In this document: in pieces, positions 8,783 through 17,256 of the stretch
How positions within the stretch are numbered: position 1 is the stretch's first letter
How the letters are laid out: each line of letters opens with the position of its first letter
Assembly: GCA_017449745.1 (NCBI GenBank)
Contig: JAFTFD010000060.1
Span: 1 to 58,365 of the forward strand
Length of the DNA: 58,365 nt
From: Lachnospiraceae bacterium
GTDB taxonomy: Bacteria > Bacillota > Clostridia > Lachnospirales > Lachnospiraceae
Direction of reading: 5' to 3'
Program-made: the position numbers and the translations under genes
Notes under the pieces: model-generated
What the model was told of the DNA's origin: nothing
Database searches by the model: none
Seen by the model: only the letters and a program-made list of their open reading frames with translations

Positions 8783-8881
8783 TAAGACACCCCGCCTGTC
8801 AGTTCATGCCGGAAGCACCGGCAAGGATCCGGAAGGGTGTCTTACATCATCTGTCAGCTGTCACCTAGCGAGGTGATACAG
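8783..8881. terminator. Nested palindromes between the FGGY kinase and dacA
   Basis: A perfect 10-bp inverted repeat (TAAGACACCC at 8783-8792, GGGTGTCTTA at 8835-8844) encloses a GCCGG/CCGGC hairpin (8808-8822). A second hairpin, TCACCT/AGGTGA with an AGCG loop (8861-8876), lies nearer the kinase stop. They follow the kinase gene in its direction of transcription and probably act as terminator or RNA 3' end, though the T tract is poor. The rest of this 280-bp gap holds nothing else I recognise. Confidence 0.5.
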
Positions 8882-8897
8882 TCTGTTCCTTGTCAAA

Positions 8898-10493
8898 TCA
8901 GAAATTTTTAACGGCAGCTGCCTCGATCGGCAGTCCCTTGGTGTAGCGGGCGATATACTCGTCGAATCCGGCCACATCCTCGGGATCCGGTTGTAGAGTC
9001 TCTCCTTCAGCCTTCGCAAAGACTTCCTCGTTCAGCCAGTCGGCCAGTGACCTGCCGTTTCCGTTGATCATATAAGAAGCCAGCAGAGCAATTCCCCATG
9101 CACCGCCTTCTCCGGCTGTTGTCATGACCGTGACCGGCGTGTTGAGTGCTGCGGCAAGGATCTTCTGTCCGACGCCTTTTGTCTTGAACAGGCCGCCGTG
9201 GCCGAGCATGTTATCGACCTTGACCCCTTCATTCTTGAGCAGCAGATCCATACCGATCTTCAGGACGCTTAAGGAGGAATACAGATGCGCTCTCATGAAA
9301 TTGGCCAGATTGAATTTGCTGTCCGGTGTCCTTGCAAAGAGCGGCCTGCCCTCTTCCATCTTTGTGATCGGCTCTCCGGAGAAATAGTTGTAATCCAGGA
9401 GGCCGCCGCATTCTTTGTCACCTTCCAGTGCCTTATTATACAGGACAGAGTACAGAGTACCCTTGTCGGCCGGCATGTTCATAGCCTGGCAGAATTCATA
9501 GAAAATATTGACCCAGGCGTTGAGGTCGGAGGTGCAGTTGTTGCAGTGTGCCATAGCCACAAGATCACCAACGGGCGTTGTCACAAGGTCGATCTCCGGA
9601 TAGACATTCTTAAGATCATCCTCGAGGACGACCATTCCGAATACGGAGGTTCCCGCGGAGACGTTGCCGGTTCTCCTGGCGACGGAATTCGTTGCCGTCA
9701 TACCTGTTCCTGCGTCACCCTCCGGGGGGCAGAGCGGGATCCCTGCGCGGAGATTTCCGGACACATCCAGAAGCTTTGCTCCCTTTTCTGTCAGAGTGCC
9801 AGCTCTCTCGCCGGCCTTGAGGTTTCTGGGGAATACATCAGGCATTTTCCAGCAATAGCCTTTATCTGCGATCAGGGCGTTGAACTCTTTTACCATGGTC
9901 TCGTCGTAATCGCCGGTATGGATATTGATCGGGAACATACCGGAGCCGTCGCCGACGCCGATCACTTTTTCACCGGTCAGCTGCCAGTGCACATAAGCGG
10001 CAAGAGTCGCGACGAAGGAAATGTTCTTAACATGCTCCTCGCCGTTAAGGATCGCCTGATACAGGTGCGAGATGCTCCATCTCTGCGGAATATTGTAATG
10101 AAACAGATTGGTCAGCTTCTCTGCCGCCTCGCCGGTGATCGTATTTCTCCATGTGCGGAAAGGTACCAGGAGCTCATCGTTCTTGTCGAACGCCAGATAC
10201 CCGTGCATCATGGCGCTGATGCCGATGGCAGACAGGTCCGTAAGGGTAACTTCGTATTTCTCAAGGACATCTTTTGCCAGGTCTGCATAGCAGTCCTGCA
10301 GGCCCGTCCAGATATCATCCAATGTGTATGTCCAGACTCCGTTATCCAGTCTGTTTTCCCACTCGTGCGCGCCTTCCGCGACGGGTACGTTATCTGAGAC
10401 GATCAGCTCTCCCTTAATACGTGTAGAGCCGAACTCGATGCCCAGCACAGCCTTGCCGGCTGCGATCTCTTCTCTGATCTGATTTCTATCCAT
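8898..10493 (-). CDS. FGGY-family carbohydrate kinase (xylulokinase-related)
   Basis: The 531-residue protein has the ribokinase/hexokinase-fold phosphate loop [14 protein letters not shown] near the N-terminus and the second nucleotide-binding signature in the C-terminal lobe ([26 protein letters not shown], followed by [11 protein letters not shown]). The sugar is probably a ketose or its derivative, but this sub-branch is only generically annotated, so L-ribulose, D-xylulose and others remain open. The frame is open to 10613, but the start is placed at the ATG 10493 because GGAGG precedes it and the kinase fold starts about 17 residues later. It stands alone, downstream of the CDF gene, with its own candidate promoter. 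Confidence 0.85.
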   Translation of the reverse strand: MDRNQIREEIAAGKAVLGIEFGSTRIKGELIVSDNVPVAEGAHEWENRLDNGVWTYTLDDIWTGLQDCYADLAKDVLEKYEVTLTDLSAIGISAMMHGYLAFDKNDELLVPFRTWRNTITGEAAEKLTNLFHYNIPQRWSISHLYQAILNGEEHVKNISFVATLAAYVHWQLTGEKVIGVGDGSGMFPINIHTGDYDETMVKEFNALIADKGYCWKMPDVFPRNLKAGERAGTLTEKGAKLLDVSGNLRAGIPLCPPEGDAGTGMTATNSVARRTGNVSAGTSVFGMVVLEDDLKNVYPEIDLVTTPVGDLVAMAHCNNCTSDLNAWVNIFYEFCQAMNMPADKGTLYSVLYNKALEGDKECGGLLDYNYFSGEPITKMEEGRPLFARTPDSKFNLANFMRAHLYSSLSVLKIGMDLLLKNEGVKVDNMLGHGGLFKTKGVGQKILAAALNTPVTVMTTAGEGGAWGIALLASYMINGNGRSLADWLNEEVFAKAEGETLQPDPEDVAGFDEYIARYTKGLPIEAAAVKNF

Positions 10494-10617
10494 ATGCTCC
10501 TCCGGGATATTAGTGTGATTCGCTTCTTTCTTAATGGGCGGAACTGTCGGAGATCTTAGGTGCTTTTGAAAGGAACGGTTCAATGCCTGCACTTCCGCCG
10601 GTTCTGCCCTCAACTAT

Positions 10618-10645
10618 TTTATAGTAAATACATGAGTCCTGTGAA
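10618..10645 (-). promoter_or_regulatory. Candidate promoter of the FGGY kinase gene
   Basis: On the minus strand TTCACA (10640-10645) and TATAAA (10618-10623) are separated by 16 bases, placing a transcript start about 115 bases before the kinase ATG. The hexamers are only partial matches to the sigma-A consensus. Confidence 0.4.
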
Positions 10646-10650
10646 GAGGA

Positions 10651-11802
10651 TTATTCCGAAATATCCACATCCGGCGTGATCATGATCTCAAAATCCGGGA
10701 ATTCCTTATCCAGCTCCGCCTGAAGTATTCCGAGACCCTCCCTGGGATCGATGTCAAAACTCATGACGACATCGAAACGCATCGTTTTTTCAGCAGTATC
10801 CACATGGAAGCCGTGCAGCTGCAGTGCCCATTCGTGGTCCATCACGATCTGCATGACGCGGTTGCGGATCCTGGCCGCTTCGTCATTTTTCGTATTGAAG
10901 GAGTATACTCCCACACCGGTCAGGATGACGCCGGTCTCCTTGAGGACCTTGCCCTGTACTCTTCTGGTCAGGTTGTCAACCTCCTCGACGGTCATGGTAT
11001 CCGGCAGCTCCACATGGATCGACGCAATATTCTTTTCCGGGCCGTAGTTATTGATGAACAGGTCATAGGCGCCGCGGACAGCCGGCTCCTGCGCGACCAG
11101 GCGCTTGATCTTTGTTGTCAGTTCCGCATCAGGGCGGTGGCCGAGTATATCGTCCAGCGTATCTGTCATCATCTCGTAAGCTGCCTTAATGATCATGACA
11201 GAGATCACGACGCCGATGTAAGCTTCCAGGGAGATCCCGGTGATCATGAAGATCAGGGCGCAGGCAAAAACCGACAGGGACAGCAGGGCATCGGAGGACG
11301 CATCCTCACCGGAGGCGACCAGCGCGCCGGAGTGCACCTTTTCTCCCTGTCCCTTGACGTATTTTCCCAGCAGGAATTTGACAACGACCGCCGCTCCGAT
11401 GATGATCAGCGACACGACGGAGTAGTCCGGCGTCTCGGGATGGATGATCTTTTTTACAGACTCTGTAAAGGAGGTAATCCCGGCATACATAACGATCGCG
11501 GATACGACCAGGGCGCTCAGATATTCCACTCTGCCGTGTCCCAGCGGATGTTTCTTGTCCGGAAGACGGTTCGCCAGCTTGGCTCCTATGATCGTGATGA
11601 TCGAAGATAAAGCGTCAGAGAGATTATTGACCGCATCCAGAACGACGGCGATCGAATTGGACAGGATACCTACGGCTGCCTTGAAGGCCGCCAGCAGCAG
11701 ATTGGCTGCTATGCCCACGATGCTGGTCCTGATAATGATGCTCTCTCTTTGTACGACAGCCTGTTCCATTTCCACAGGCTGTTCCTCTGTTATATTGCCC
11801 AT
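10651..11802 (-). CDS. Cation diffusion facilitator family transporter, possibly Mn(II) exporting
   Basis: A 383-residue integral membrane exporter of divalent metals driven by proton antiport. It has six predicted transmembrane segments in residues 20-220, the HPLGHGR loop typical of the family, and a C-terminal cytoplasmic domain (about 225-383) that is longer than in FieF. The metal site in helix 2 reads NNLSD (Asn59, Asp63) and that in helix 5 reads DASSD (Asp167, Asp171). This Asn-Asp/Asp-Asp arrangement is the one described for manganese exporters of the MntE type, unlike the His-Asp sites of zinc exporters; the substrate is therefore an inference. ATG 11802 follows AAGGAGA, whereas the upstream start at 11844 has none. 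Confidence 0.88.
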   Translation of the reverse strand: MGNITEEQPVEMEQAVVQRESIIIRTSIVGIAANLLLAAFKAAVGILSNSIAVVLDAVNNLSDALSSIITIIGAKLANRLPDKKHPLGHGRVEYLSALVVSAIVMYAGITSFTESVKKIIHPETPDYSVVSLIIIGAAVVVKFLLGKYVKGQGEKVHSGALVASGEDASSDALLSLSVFACALIFMITGISLEAYIGVVISVMIIKAAYEMMTDTLDDILGHRPDAELTTKIKRLVAQEPAVRGAYDLFINNYGPEKNIASIHVELPDTMTVEEVDNLTRRVQGKVLKETGVILTGVGVYSFNTKNDEAARIRNRVMQIVMDHEWALQLHGFHVDTAEKTMRFDVVMSFDIDPREGLGILQAELDKEFPDFEIMITPDVDISE

Positions 11803-11857
11803 ATTACTGTCTCCTTCTATATCCGGCCGATACTCCCTGGCCATCTTCAGTACAAGA

Positions 11858-11883
11858 GATCCGGAAGAACGAGCTTCCGGATC
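11858..11883 (-). terminator. Hairpin between pgi and the CDF transporter gene
   Basis: A perfect 10-bp inverted repeat GATCCGGAAG/CTTCCGGATC with a six-base loop lies 67 bases after the pgi stop. Only TCTTGT follows on the minus strand, so termination may be partial. Confidence 0.5.
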
Positions 11884-11949
11884 CCAACCATTTCATATCC
11901 TGATATCCTGATTTCCAGATCCTGCTGAGACCGATCTGTTTTTAAGAGA

Positions 11950-13533
11950 TCAGATCCCCAGAAGGTCACTCAGTGCGCGGAGCGCTCCGTCTGTCTCATG
12001 AGCGAGGACTCTCTTGGCGAGCACCTTGCCCAGCTGAACGCCTTCCTGGTCGAAGCTGTTCAGGTTCCAGATGAAGCCCTGGAACATGACCTTGTTCTCA
12101 AAGTGTGCCAGCAGTGCTCCGAGCGCTTCGGGAGTCAGCTGCTCGCCGATGATGATGCTGGAAGGACGGCCTCCCTCGAAATTCTTGTTCGGATTCTCAT
12201 CCTTCTTGCCGCAGGCAAATGCCATGATCTGCGCGACGACGTTTGCGCAGAGCTTCTGCTGGCTCGTGCTGCCCTGGATGTCGACGTCCATGCCGGCCTG
12301 GTTGCTGCGGAATCCCACGAACTGCAGCGGGATGATGTTGGTTCCCTGGTGCAGCAGCTGATAGAAGGAGTGCTGTCCGTTGGTTCCGGGCTCGCCGAAG
12401 ATGATGGGGCCTGTCACATAGCTGACGGGCTCGCCGAAGCGGTTGACGGATTTTCCGTTGGATTCCATATCCAGCTGCTGGAGGTGAGCCGGGAAGCGGC
12501 TCAGGGCCTGGGAGTAGGGAAGAACGGCTGTCGCCTCATAGCCGAGGACGTTGCGCTCGTATACGCCGATCAGGGCATCCAGCATAGCCGGGTTCTTCAT
12601 GATATCTGTCTCTTTTGCGAGACGGTCCGCCTCTGCTGCTCCGTCGAGGAAACGGGCGAAGACTTCGGGACCGAATGCCAGGGAGAGGACCGCGCCGCCG
12701 ACGCAGGAGGAGGAAGAATATCTTCCGCCGATGTAGTCATCCATGAAGAAAGCTGCCAGGTAATCCGTGGAGGATGCCAGCGGGGATGTCTCGCTCGTCA
12801 CGGCAAGCATATGCTTTGCAGGATCTACGCCCGCCTCTTTGAGGGCGTTCCTGACAAAGGACTCGTTGGTCAGTGTCTCCAGTGTCGTTCCCGACTTGGA
12901 AACTACGATAAACAGGGAGTGGGGAATATCGATCGTCTTCAGGACAGCTGCAGCATCGTCCGGATCTACGTTGCTGATAAAGCGCGCCTCCATGCGAAGC
13001 GTACCGTTCTGTCTTGCCCAGTTCTCCAGGGCCAGGTACATGGCGCGGGGGCCAAGGTCACTGCCGCCGATACCGATCTGTACGACTGTCGTAAACTTCT
13101 CTCCTGCAGCATTGGTGATCTCACCGGAATGTACCTTGTTCGCGAACTCAGCCGCTTTTTTCTGCTGGGAGACATAAAACTCGCGCTTGTTGACGCCGTC
13201 AGCCATGACATCCTCGCCGAGCTGTCCGCGGCAGAGCTGATGCAGGACAAGACGCTTCTCACCGGTATTGATGACCTCGCCGTTGTAAAGAGCAGCATAT
13301 TTGTCTGTCAGCTGCGCTTCGCCGGCCAGATCCGCGAGGACTGCCAGCACTTCGTCATCCACAGCCTTGGCTGCGAAATTGTAAGCCATGCCTGCTGCCA
13401 TAGGAACACAGTATTTTGCCACGCGCTCCGCACCGCTCTCGCCGTCCATTGCCTTGGCAAGATCTACCTTTGCGCCGAGCTCTTCCAGCTTTTTATAGGA
13501 ATCCAGTGTATCCAGATTTTTCCATGAGATCAT
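11950..13533 (-). CDS. pgi: Glucose-6-phosphate isomerase
   Basis: Interconverts glucose 6-phosphate and fructose 6-phosphate. The 527-residue protein contains the sugar-phosphate binding signature VVQIGIGGSDLGPRAMYLAL, the SKSGTTLETLTN loop, the GGRYSSSSCVGG segment and, near the C-terminus, an FDQEGVQLGK motif with the catalytic-region Gln and Lys. Length and order match the large bacterial enzyme family. A strong GGAGGGAACGATC ribosome site precedes the ATG. Transcription probably starts from a TATAAT at 13589-13594 on the minus strand, and no other gene shares the transcript with certainty. Confidence 0.97.
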   Translation of the reverse strand: MISWKNLDTLDSYKKLEELGAKVDLAKAMDGESGAERVAKYCVPMAAGMAYNFAAKAVDDEVLAVLADLAGEAQLTDKYAALYNGEVINTGEKRLVLHQLCRGQLGEDVMADGVNKREFYVSQQKKAAEFANKVHSGEITNAAGEKFTTVVQIGIGGSDLGPRAMYLALENWARQNGTLRMEARFISNVDPDDAAAVLKTIDIPHSLFIVVSKSGTTLETLTNESFVRNALKEAGVDPAKHMLAVTSETSPLASSTDYLAAFFMDDYIGGRYSSSSCVGGAVLSLAFGPEVFARFLDGAAEADRLAKETDIMKNPAMLDALIGVYERNVLGYEATAVLPYSQALSRFPAHLQQLDMESNGKSVNRFGEPVSYVTGPIIFGEPGTNGQHSFYQLLHQGTNIIPLQFVGFRSNQAGMDVDIQGSTSQQKLCANVVAQIMAFACGKKDENPNKNFEGGRPSSIIIGEQLTPEALGALLAHFENKVMFQGFIWNLNSFDQEGVQLGKVLAKRVLAHETDGALRALSDLLGI

Positions 13534-13604
13534 GATCGTTCCCTCCTGTTAATTCGAGTTAATTTCGAAAAAAAGTCATACTGATGAAATTATAGCACAT
13601 TTAG

Positions 13605-13706
13605 AGTCATGGGGACAGGTCCGCTGTCTCACTTTTACTGCCGGTGTGTCACGGGGACGGGAGTCACGGGGAGTCACGGGTATGCATCCGCTGACTCACT
13701 TCTTGA
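13605..13706. repeat. REP-like GTCACGGGGAC repeat cluster
   Basis: One unit reads GAGTCATGGGGACAGGTCC followed by GCTGTCTCAC (about 13605-13632). A second, partly duplicated unit (about 13647-13705) contains GTGTCACGGGGACGG, two extra AGTCACGGG copies, and ends in ATCCGCTGACTCAC. Related units are at 19446-19475 and at the window end. The pattern (GNGTCANGGGGAC...TGACTCAC) resembles the repetitive extragenic palindromes linked to REP-associated tyrosine transposases, but no such gene is in this window. Confidence 0.7.
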
Positions 13707-13825
13707 GTCAAGATCCGGAGCAGTGGTTTACGAATCTTCATCTGCAATTCACTTATTTGTGTGATTCGTACGTAGTCACACATCATTACGGGTGTCTACT
13801 TCATGAGACTGAACTTTTATATGAC

Positions 13826-13855
13826 TCTACAGGCAGCATAATTTCATAGTATAAT
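13826..13855 (+). promoter_or_regulatory. Candidate promoter of the GH3 gene
   Basis: TCTACA (13826-13831) and a perfect TATAAT (13850-13855) are separated by 18 bases, about 100 bases upstream of the GH3 start. The -35 hexamer matches TTGACA at four of six positions. Confidence 0.45.
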
Positions 13856-13951
13856 AAATTAATACTGGAAACAGATCGTATGGCAATGCCTGCGCTCTGC
13901 CGCCAATATCTGATTTATTGAAAGCCAACGCACATTATAAAAGGAGGGGTC

Positions 13952-16492
13952 ATGGGTATCGTGAAAGGAGAAAACGGTGTTCCGGGCATGAGTGACCTGG
14001 AGCTGAAAAATGCGGCTGTTGCCAGAAGGGCAGCCGCCGAAGGTATGGTCCTTATGGAGAATAAGGGCGGTATTCTGCCGCTGGCGGCAGGAGCGAAGAT
14101 AGCCCTGTACGGCGGCGGTGCGCTGTACACGATCAAAGGCGGAACGGGCTCCGGTGCCGTCAACAATCGCTATAACGTCAGTATTGCGGAAGGCCTGCGC
14201 GACGCCGGTATCCTTCTTGCCGATGAGGATTGGCTTACCGAATACGCAAAGCGCTATGAAGCCGCAAAAGAGGCCTGGGTAAAGGAGATCTATGCGAATT
14301 CCGAGGCGGGAAATTACCACTCTCTCTACCGCGCTCATGCGACAAGGCCCCTTGCGATGCCCAAGGGCATGGAGATCGTGCGGCCGGATGCGGACACAGA
14401 TACTGCGATCTATGTGATCAGCAGAGTCTCCGGAGAGGGCGCCGACAGGAAGGAGGTCCCCGGAGATTACTATCTCTCCGAAGTCGAAGAAGCTGAGCTT
14501 GCGCAGATTCGCAAAGAGTTTGATAAGATCATCGTCATCCTGAACGTCGGCGGGATCGTCGATACGTCCTTCGTGGACCGCTATGAGATCGACGCCCTGG
14601 TGCTGATGTGCCAGGCCGGCCAGGAGGGCGGCCATGCGCTCGCCGATATCCTGACAGGTGCTGTGACTCCCTCTGCCCGGCTGACAGACTCCTGGGCATA
14701 CAATTATGCGGATTATCCGTCCAGCGCGACCTTCTCCCACAACAACGGAAATATCATTGAAGAGAAATATACAGACGGGCTCTATGTCGGATACAGGTAT
14801 TTTGACTCCTTTGGCGTAAAGCCCCGCTACAGGTTCGGATATGGACTTTCCTATACCACATTTGAGACAAAAACCGGAATTTTCCGCCGCGCAGACGGCC
14901 AGCCCGTTGTAACAGCCCGCGTTCAGAATACCGGCAGCCGTCCAGGAAAAGAGATCGTGTTTGTCTATGCCAGCTGTCCGGGTGAAGTCCGGCACAAGCC
15001 GCTCTATACCCTGATCGGTTTTTCCAAGACGCCGCTTCTTGCGCCGGGCGAGTCCGTATCGATCGGGATCGGCTGCAGCCTGGAGATGCTCGAAGAATAC
15101 CACGCCGGCCTCTCCCAGTGGCAGGTGGAATCCGGCGACTACTATATTCTCGCGGGATCCGATGCGGATCCGGAGCAGCTGCAGCCCGTCTGCATCCTGC
15201 GCCAGAACAGCCTCATGGTAACCAAAACGGTCACACCGATCTGTCCGCTGCTCGATGCCCTCTCCGAGATCCGTCCGGATCCGGAAACCGTGCGGCAGTG
15301 CAGGGAAGGCATCGCTGCCCGTTTTGACGAAGAGTGCCCTGTCTTTGATCTGAGTGAACTTTTCTCAGCCGCCGAAGCAGCAGCCGCTCCCCATGCGGAA
15401 GGTGCCGGGGATGCGGAAGGATCACCTGAGGCGGAGCCCGGGGAAGAGGAAGAGAAGGACACAGAAGCGGCCAGGATCGTTTCCCTTCTCACAACGGAGC
15501 AGAAAGCCCTGTTGTGCTGCGGCCGCCTCAAAGAAGGTCCTGCCGAATTTATTGGAAACGCCGCCATCACTGTCCCCGGAGCAGCCGGTGAGACAACTGC
15601 CGTCCTGGCAGACAAATTCGGCGTCCCCAATGTAACTCTCGCCGACGGTCCCGCGGGGCTTCGCCTCTGGCAGATGTATGAGACAGACCCGGCGGACGGG
15701 CATGTCTATACCATGACGGCCTATGAGGGGCTGGAAAACCGTATTTTCGGCAAGACGTTCCCCCACGAAGGCGCCGACAGGCATTACCAGTTCTGCAGTG
15801 CTTTTCCCGTAGGAATGCTGCTGGCACAGAGCTTTGACACGGAGCTTCTCATCGAGGTCGGCAGGGCTGTCGGCGCAGAGATGGCAGCTTTCGGCGTCTC
15901 CTTGTGGCTCGCTCCCGGCATGAATATCCACAGAAATCCTCTCTGCGGGAGAAATTATGAATACTACTCCGAGGATCCGCTTGTCAGCGGCAAGATCGCG
16001 GCCGCCATCACGATCGGCGTCCAGGAGGATCCCCGTCTTGGAACGACGATCAAGCATTACGCCTGCAACAACCAGGAAGAAAACCGCACGGGCGTCTCTT
16101 CGATCGTCTCCGAGAGAACGCTGCGCGAGCTCTACCTGAAGGGCTTTGAGATCGCGATCCGGGAGTCCCAGCCCCGCGCGATCATGACCTCCTACAACAA
16201 GGTCAACGGCGTTCACACCGCCAACAGCTATGATCTGTGCACGACAGCGGCGAGAAAGGAATGGGGATTCAAGGGTATTATCATGACCGACTGGACAACG
16301 ACCAACCGCGGGAACGGTTCCTCCGCTGCCAAATGTGTCGCGGCCGGAAACGATCTTACCATGCCCGGTTCCCAGAGCGATGTGCAGGAGATCATCGATG
16401 CCGTCAGAAGGACCGGGGAACAGTTCCTGGAAGAGGCTGCCCTGAATGCCTGCGCAAAGAGAATGGTCCGTTATCTTCTCAGCACAAAATAG
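13952..16492 (+). CDS. Glycoside hydrolase family 3 beta-glucosidase with inverted domain order
   Basis: Hydrolyses terminal beta-glucosides or related sugars; without a signal peptide it is probably cytoplasmic. The 846-residue protein begins with what is normally the C-terminal alpha/beta sandwich domain (GMVLMENKGGILPL at about 31-44, acid/base Glu162 in SRVSGEGADRK, GQEGGHALADIL), continues with a fibronectin-III-like domain (about 290-420), an acidic Ala/Glu linker (about 485-515), and ends with the TIM barrel normally at the N-terminus. The barrel carries LADGPAGLR, SFNTEL-like SFDTELL, KHYACNNQEENR and the nucleophile Asp780 in IMTDW. Such permuted GH3 enzymes are known from Ruminococcus albus and Butyrivibrio. 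AAAGGAGGGG precedes the ATG. It is a single-gene plus-strand unit with its own terminator. Confidence 0.94.
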   Translation: MGIVKGENGVPGMSDLELKNAAVARRAAAEGMVLMENKGGILPLAAGAKIALYGGGALYTIKGGTGSGAVNNRYNVSIAEGLRDAGILLADEDWLTEYAKRYEAAKEAWVKEIYANSEAGNYHSLYRAHATRPLAMPKGMEIVRPDADTDTAIYVISRVSGEGADRKEVPGDYYLSEVEEAELAQIRKEFDKIIVILNVGGIVDTSFVDRYEIDALVLMCQAGQEGGHALADILTGAVTPSARLTDSWAYNYADYPSSATFSHNNGNIIEEKYTDGLYVGYRYFDSFGVKPRYRFGYGLSYTTFETKTGIFRRADGQPVVTARVQNTGSRPGKEIVFVYASCPGEVRHKPLYTLIGFSKTPLLAPGESVSIGIGCSLEMLEEYHAGLSQWQVESGDYYILAGSDADPEQLQPVCILRQNSLMVTKTVTPICPLLDALSEIRPDPETVRQCREGIAARFDEECPVFDLSELFSAAEAAAAPHAEGAGDAEGSPEAEPGEEEEKDTEAARIVSLLTTEQKALLCCGRLKEGPAEFIGNAAITVPGAAGETTAVLADKFGVPNVTLADGPAGLRLWQMYETDPADGHVYTMTAYEGLENRIFGKTFPHEGADRHYQFCSAFPVGMLLAQSFDTELLIEVGRAVGAEMAAFGVSLWLAPGMNIHRNPLCGRNYEYYSEDPLVSGKIAAAITIGVQEDPRLGTTIKHYACNNQEENRTGVSSIVSERTLRELYLKGFEIAIRESQPRAIMTSYNKVNGVHTANSYDLCTTAARKEWGFKGIIMTDWTTTNRGNGSSAAKCVAAGNDLTMPGSQSDVQEIIDAVRRTGEQFLEEAALNACAKRMVRYLLSTK

Positions 16493-16534
16493 ACAGTAAC
16501 AATATAGACAGCAGTAAAACAGGCAGAAATAATA

Positions 16535-16571
16535 CAGGCAGCGGGAGCTTGGCTCCTGCTGCCTGTTCTTT
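16535..16571 (+). terminator. Rho-independent terminator of the GH3 gene
   Basis: CAGGCAGC and GCTGCCTG form the base of a hairpin with GGAGC/GCTCC above it and a small TTG loop (16535-16565), followed by TTCTTT. It lies 43 bases after the GH3 stop, between two convergent genes. Confidence 0.8.
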
Positions 16572-16592
16572 GCTTTCAGATCGGTGATATTC

Positions 16593-17174
16593 TCAGCGTT
16601 TTTTGTTCTTCTTGTCCTTCTTCACGGAAAATCCGAATTTTCCGACCTTCTCTCCCAGAGCGAAGTACTCGCCGTGGCTGTATGCAATGAGGTCGGCTTT
16701 TGCCAGATCGAATCTGCCCTTTTCATCCATGTACTGCTCGTCCACGGACACCCTGACGACTTCCGCCAGAAACAGGTCGTGGACACCGAAGTTCTCTATT
16801 TTGACCACCTTGCACTCGATATTGACAGGGCTCTCGTCGATGCCCGGCGCGCGGACACTGTCCGAGACCGTGGGATGGAGCCCGAGGTGCGCAAATTTGT
16901 CGATGTCACGTCCGGATCTGACTCCGCAGAAATCCGTTGCGAAAGCGAGATCCCTTGTGGTCAGGTTCAGGACAAATTCCCCTGTATCCCTGATGATCTG
17001 ATAGGAATACCGCGCCGGGCGGATCGAGACGGAGGCCATCACCGGGTCACTCGAGATCGTTCCTGTCCAGGCTGCCGTCATAATGTTCGGCCTGCCGTCC
17101 CTGTCAGCACAGCTGACCATGACGACCGGACAAGGATACAGTATATTTGCTGGTTTCCACAGTTGTCTGGCCAT
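16593..17174 (-). CDS. Flavin reductase family protein (FMN-binding split barrel)
   Basis: A 193-residue protein of the DIM6/NTAB flavin reductase-like family. It starts LYPCPVVMVSCADRDGRPNIMTAAWTG-like, showing the typical strand pair that binds the flavin phosphate, followed by SSDPVMASVSIRPARYSYQII and a central FVLNL. Members reduce or store flavin for partner oxygenases or act as simple FMN proteins; the partner is not identifiable here. The C-terminus is Lys-rich. It is last in a minus-strand group with a serine hydrolase and a HAD phosphatase, 82 bp after the hydrolase gene, in a spacer with TTTCTTTCCTG repeats. Confidence 0.88.
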   Translation of the reverse strand: MARQLWKPANILYPCPVVMVSCADRDGRPNIMTAAWTGTISSDPVMASVSIRPARYSYQIIRDTGEFVLNLTTRDLAFATDFCGVRSGRDIDKFAHLGLHPTVSDSVRAPGIDESPVNIECKVVKIENFGVHDLFLAEVVRVSVDEQYMDEKGRFDLAKADLIAYSHGEYFALGEKVGKFGFSVKKDKKNKKR

Positions 17175-17256
17175 TGTTTCTCCCTGGGACGGCAGGACCG
17201 TGCCGCCCTCTTTCTTTCCTGTTTCTTTCCTGTTTCTTTCCCGTTTCTTGTCAACC

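Larger units (their letters stand above)
13534..13951. other. Divergent intergenic region between pgi and the GH3 gene
   Basis: This 418-bp gap holds the promoters of both flanking genes and REP-like repeats (13605-13706). On the minus strand TATAAT is at 13589-13594, and the place for its -35 hexamer falls inside the first repeat. On the plus strand TCTACA (13826-13831) is followed after 18 bases by TATAAT (13850-13855). A 67-codon plus-strand ORF at 13646-13849 crosses the repeats and has no coding character. AGGAGGGG stands just before the GH3 start. Confidence 0.6.

Noticed and set aside
13646..13849. 67-residue plus-strand ORF upstream of the GH3 gene
   Set aside because: It runs through REP-like repeats, has no ribosome site and no protein features.
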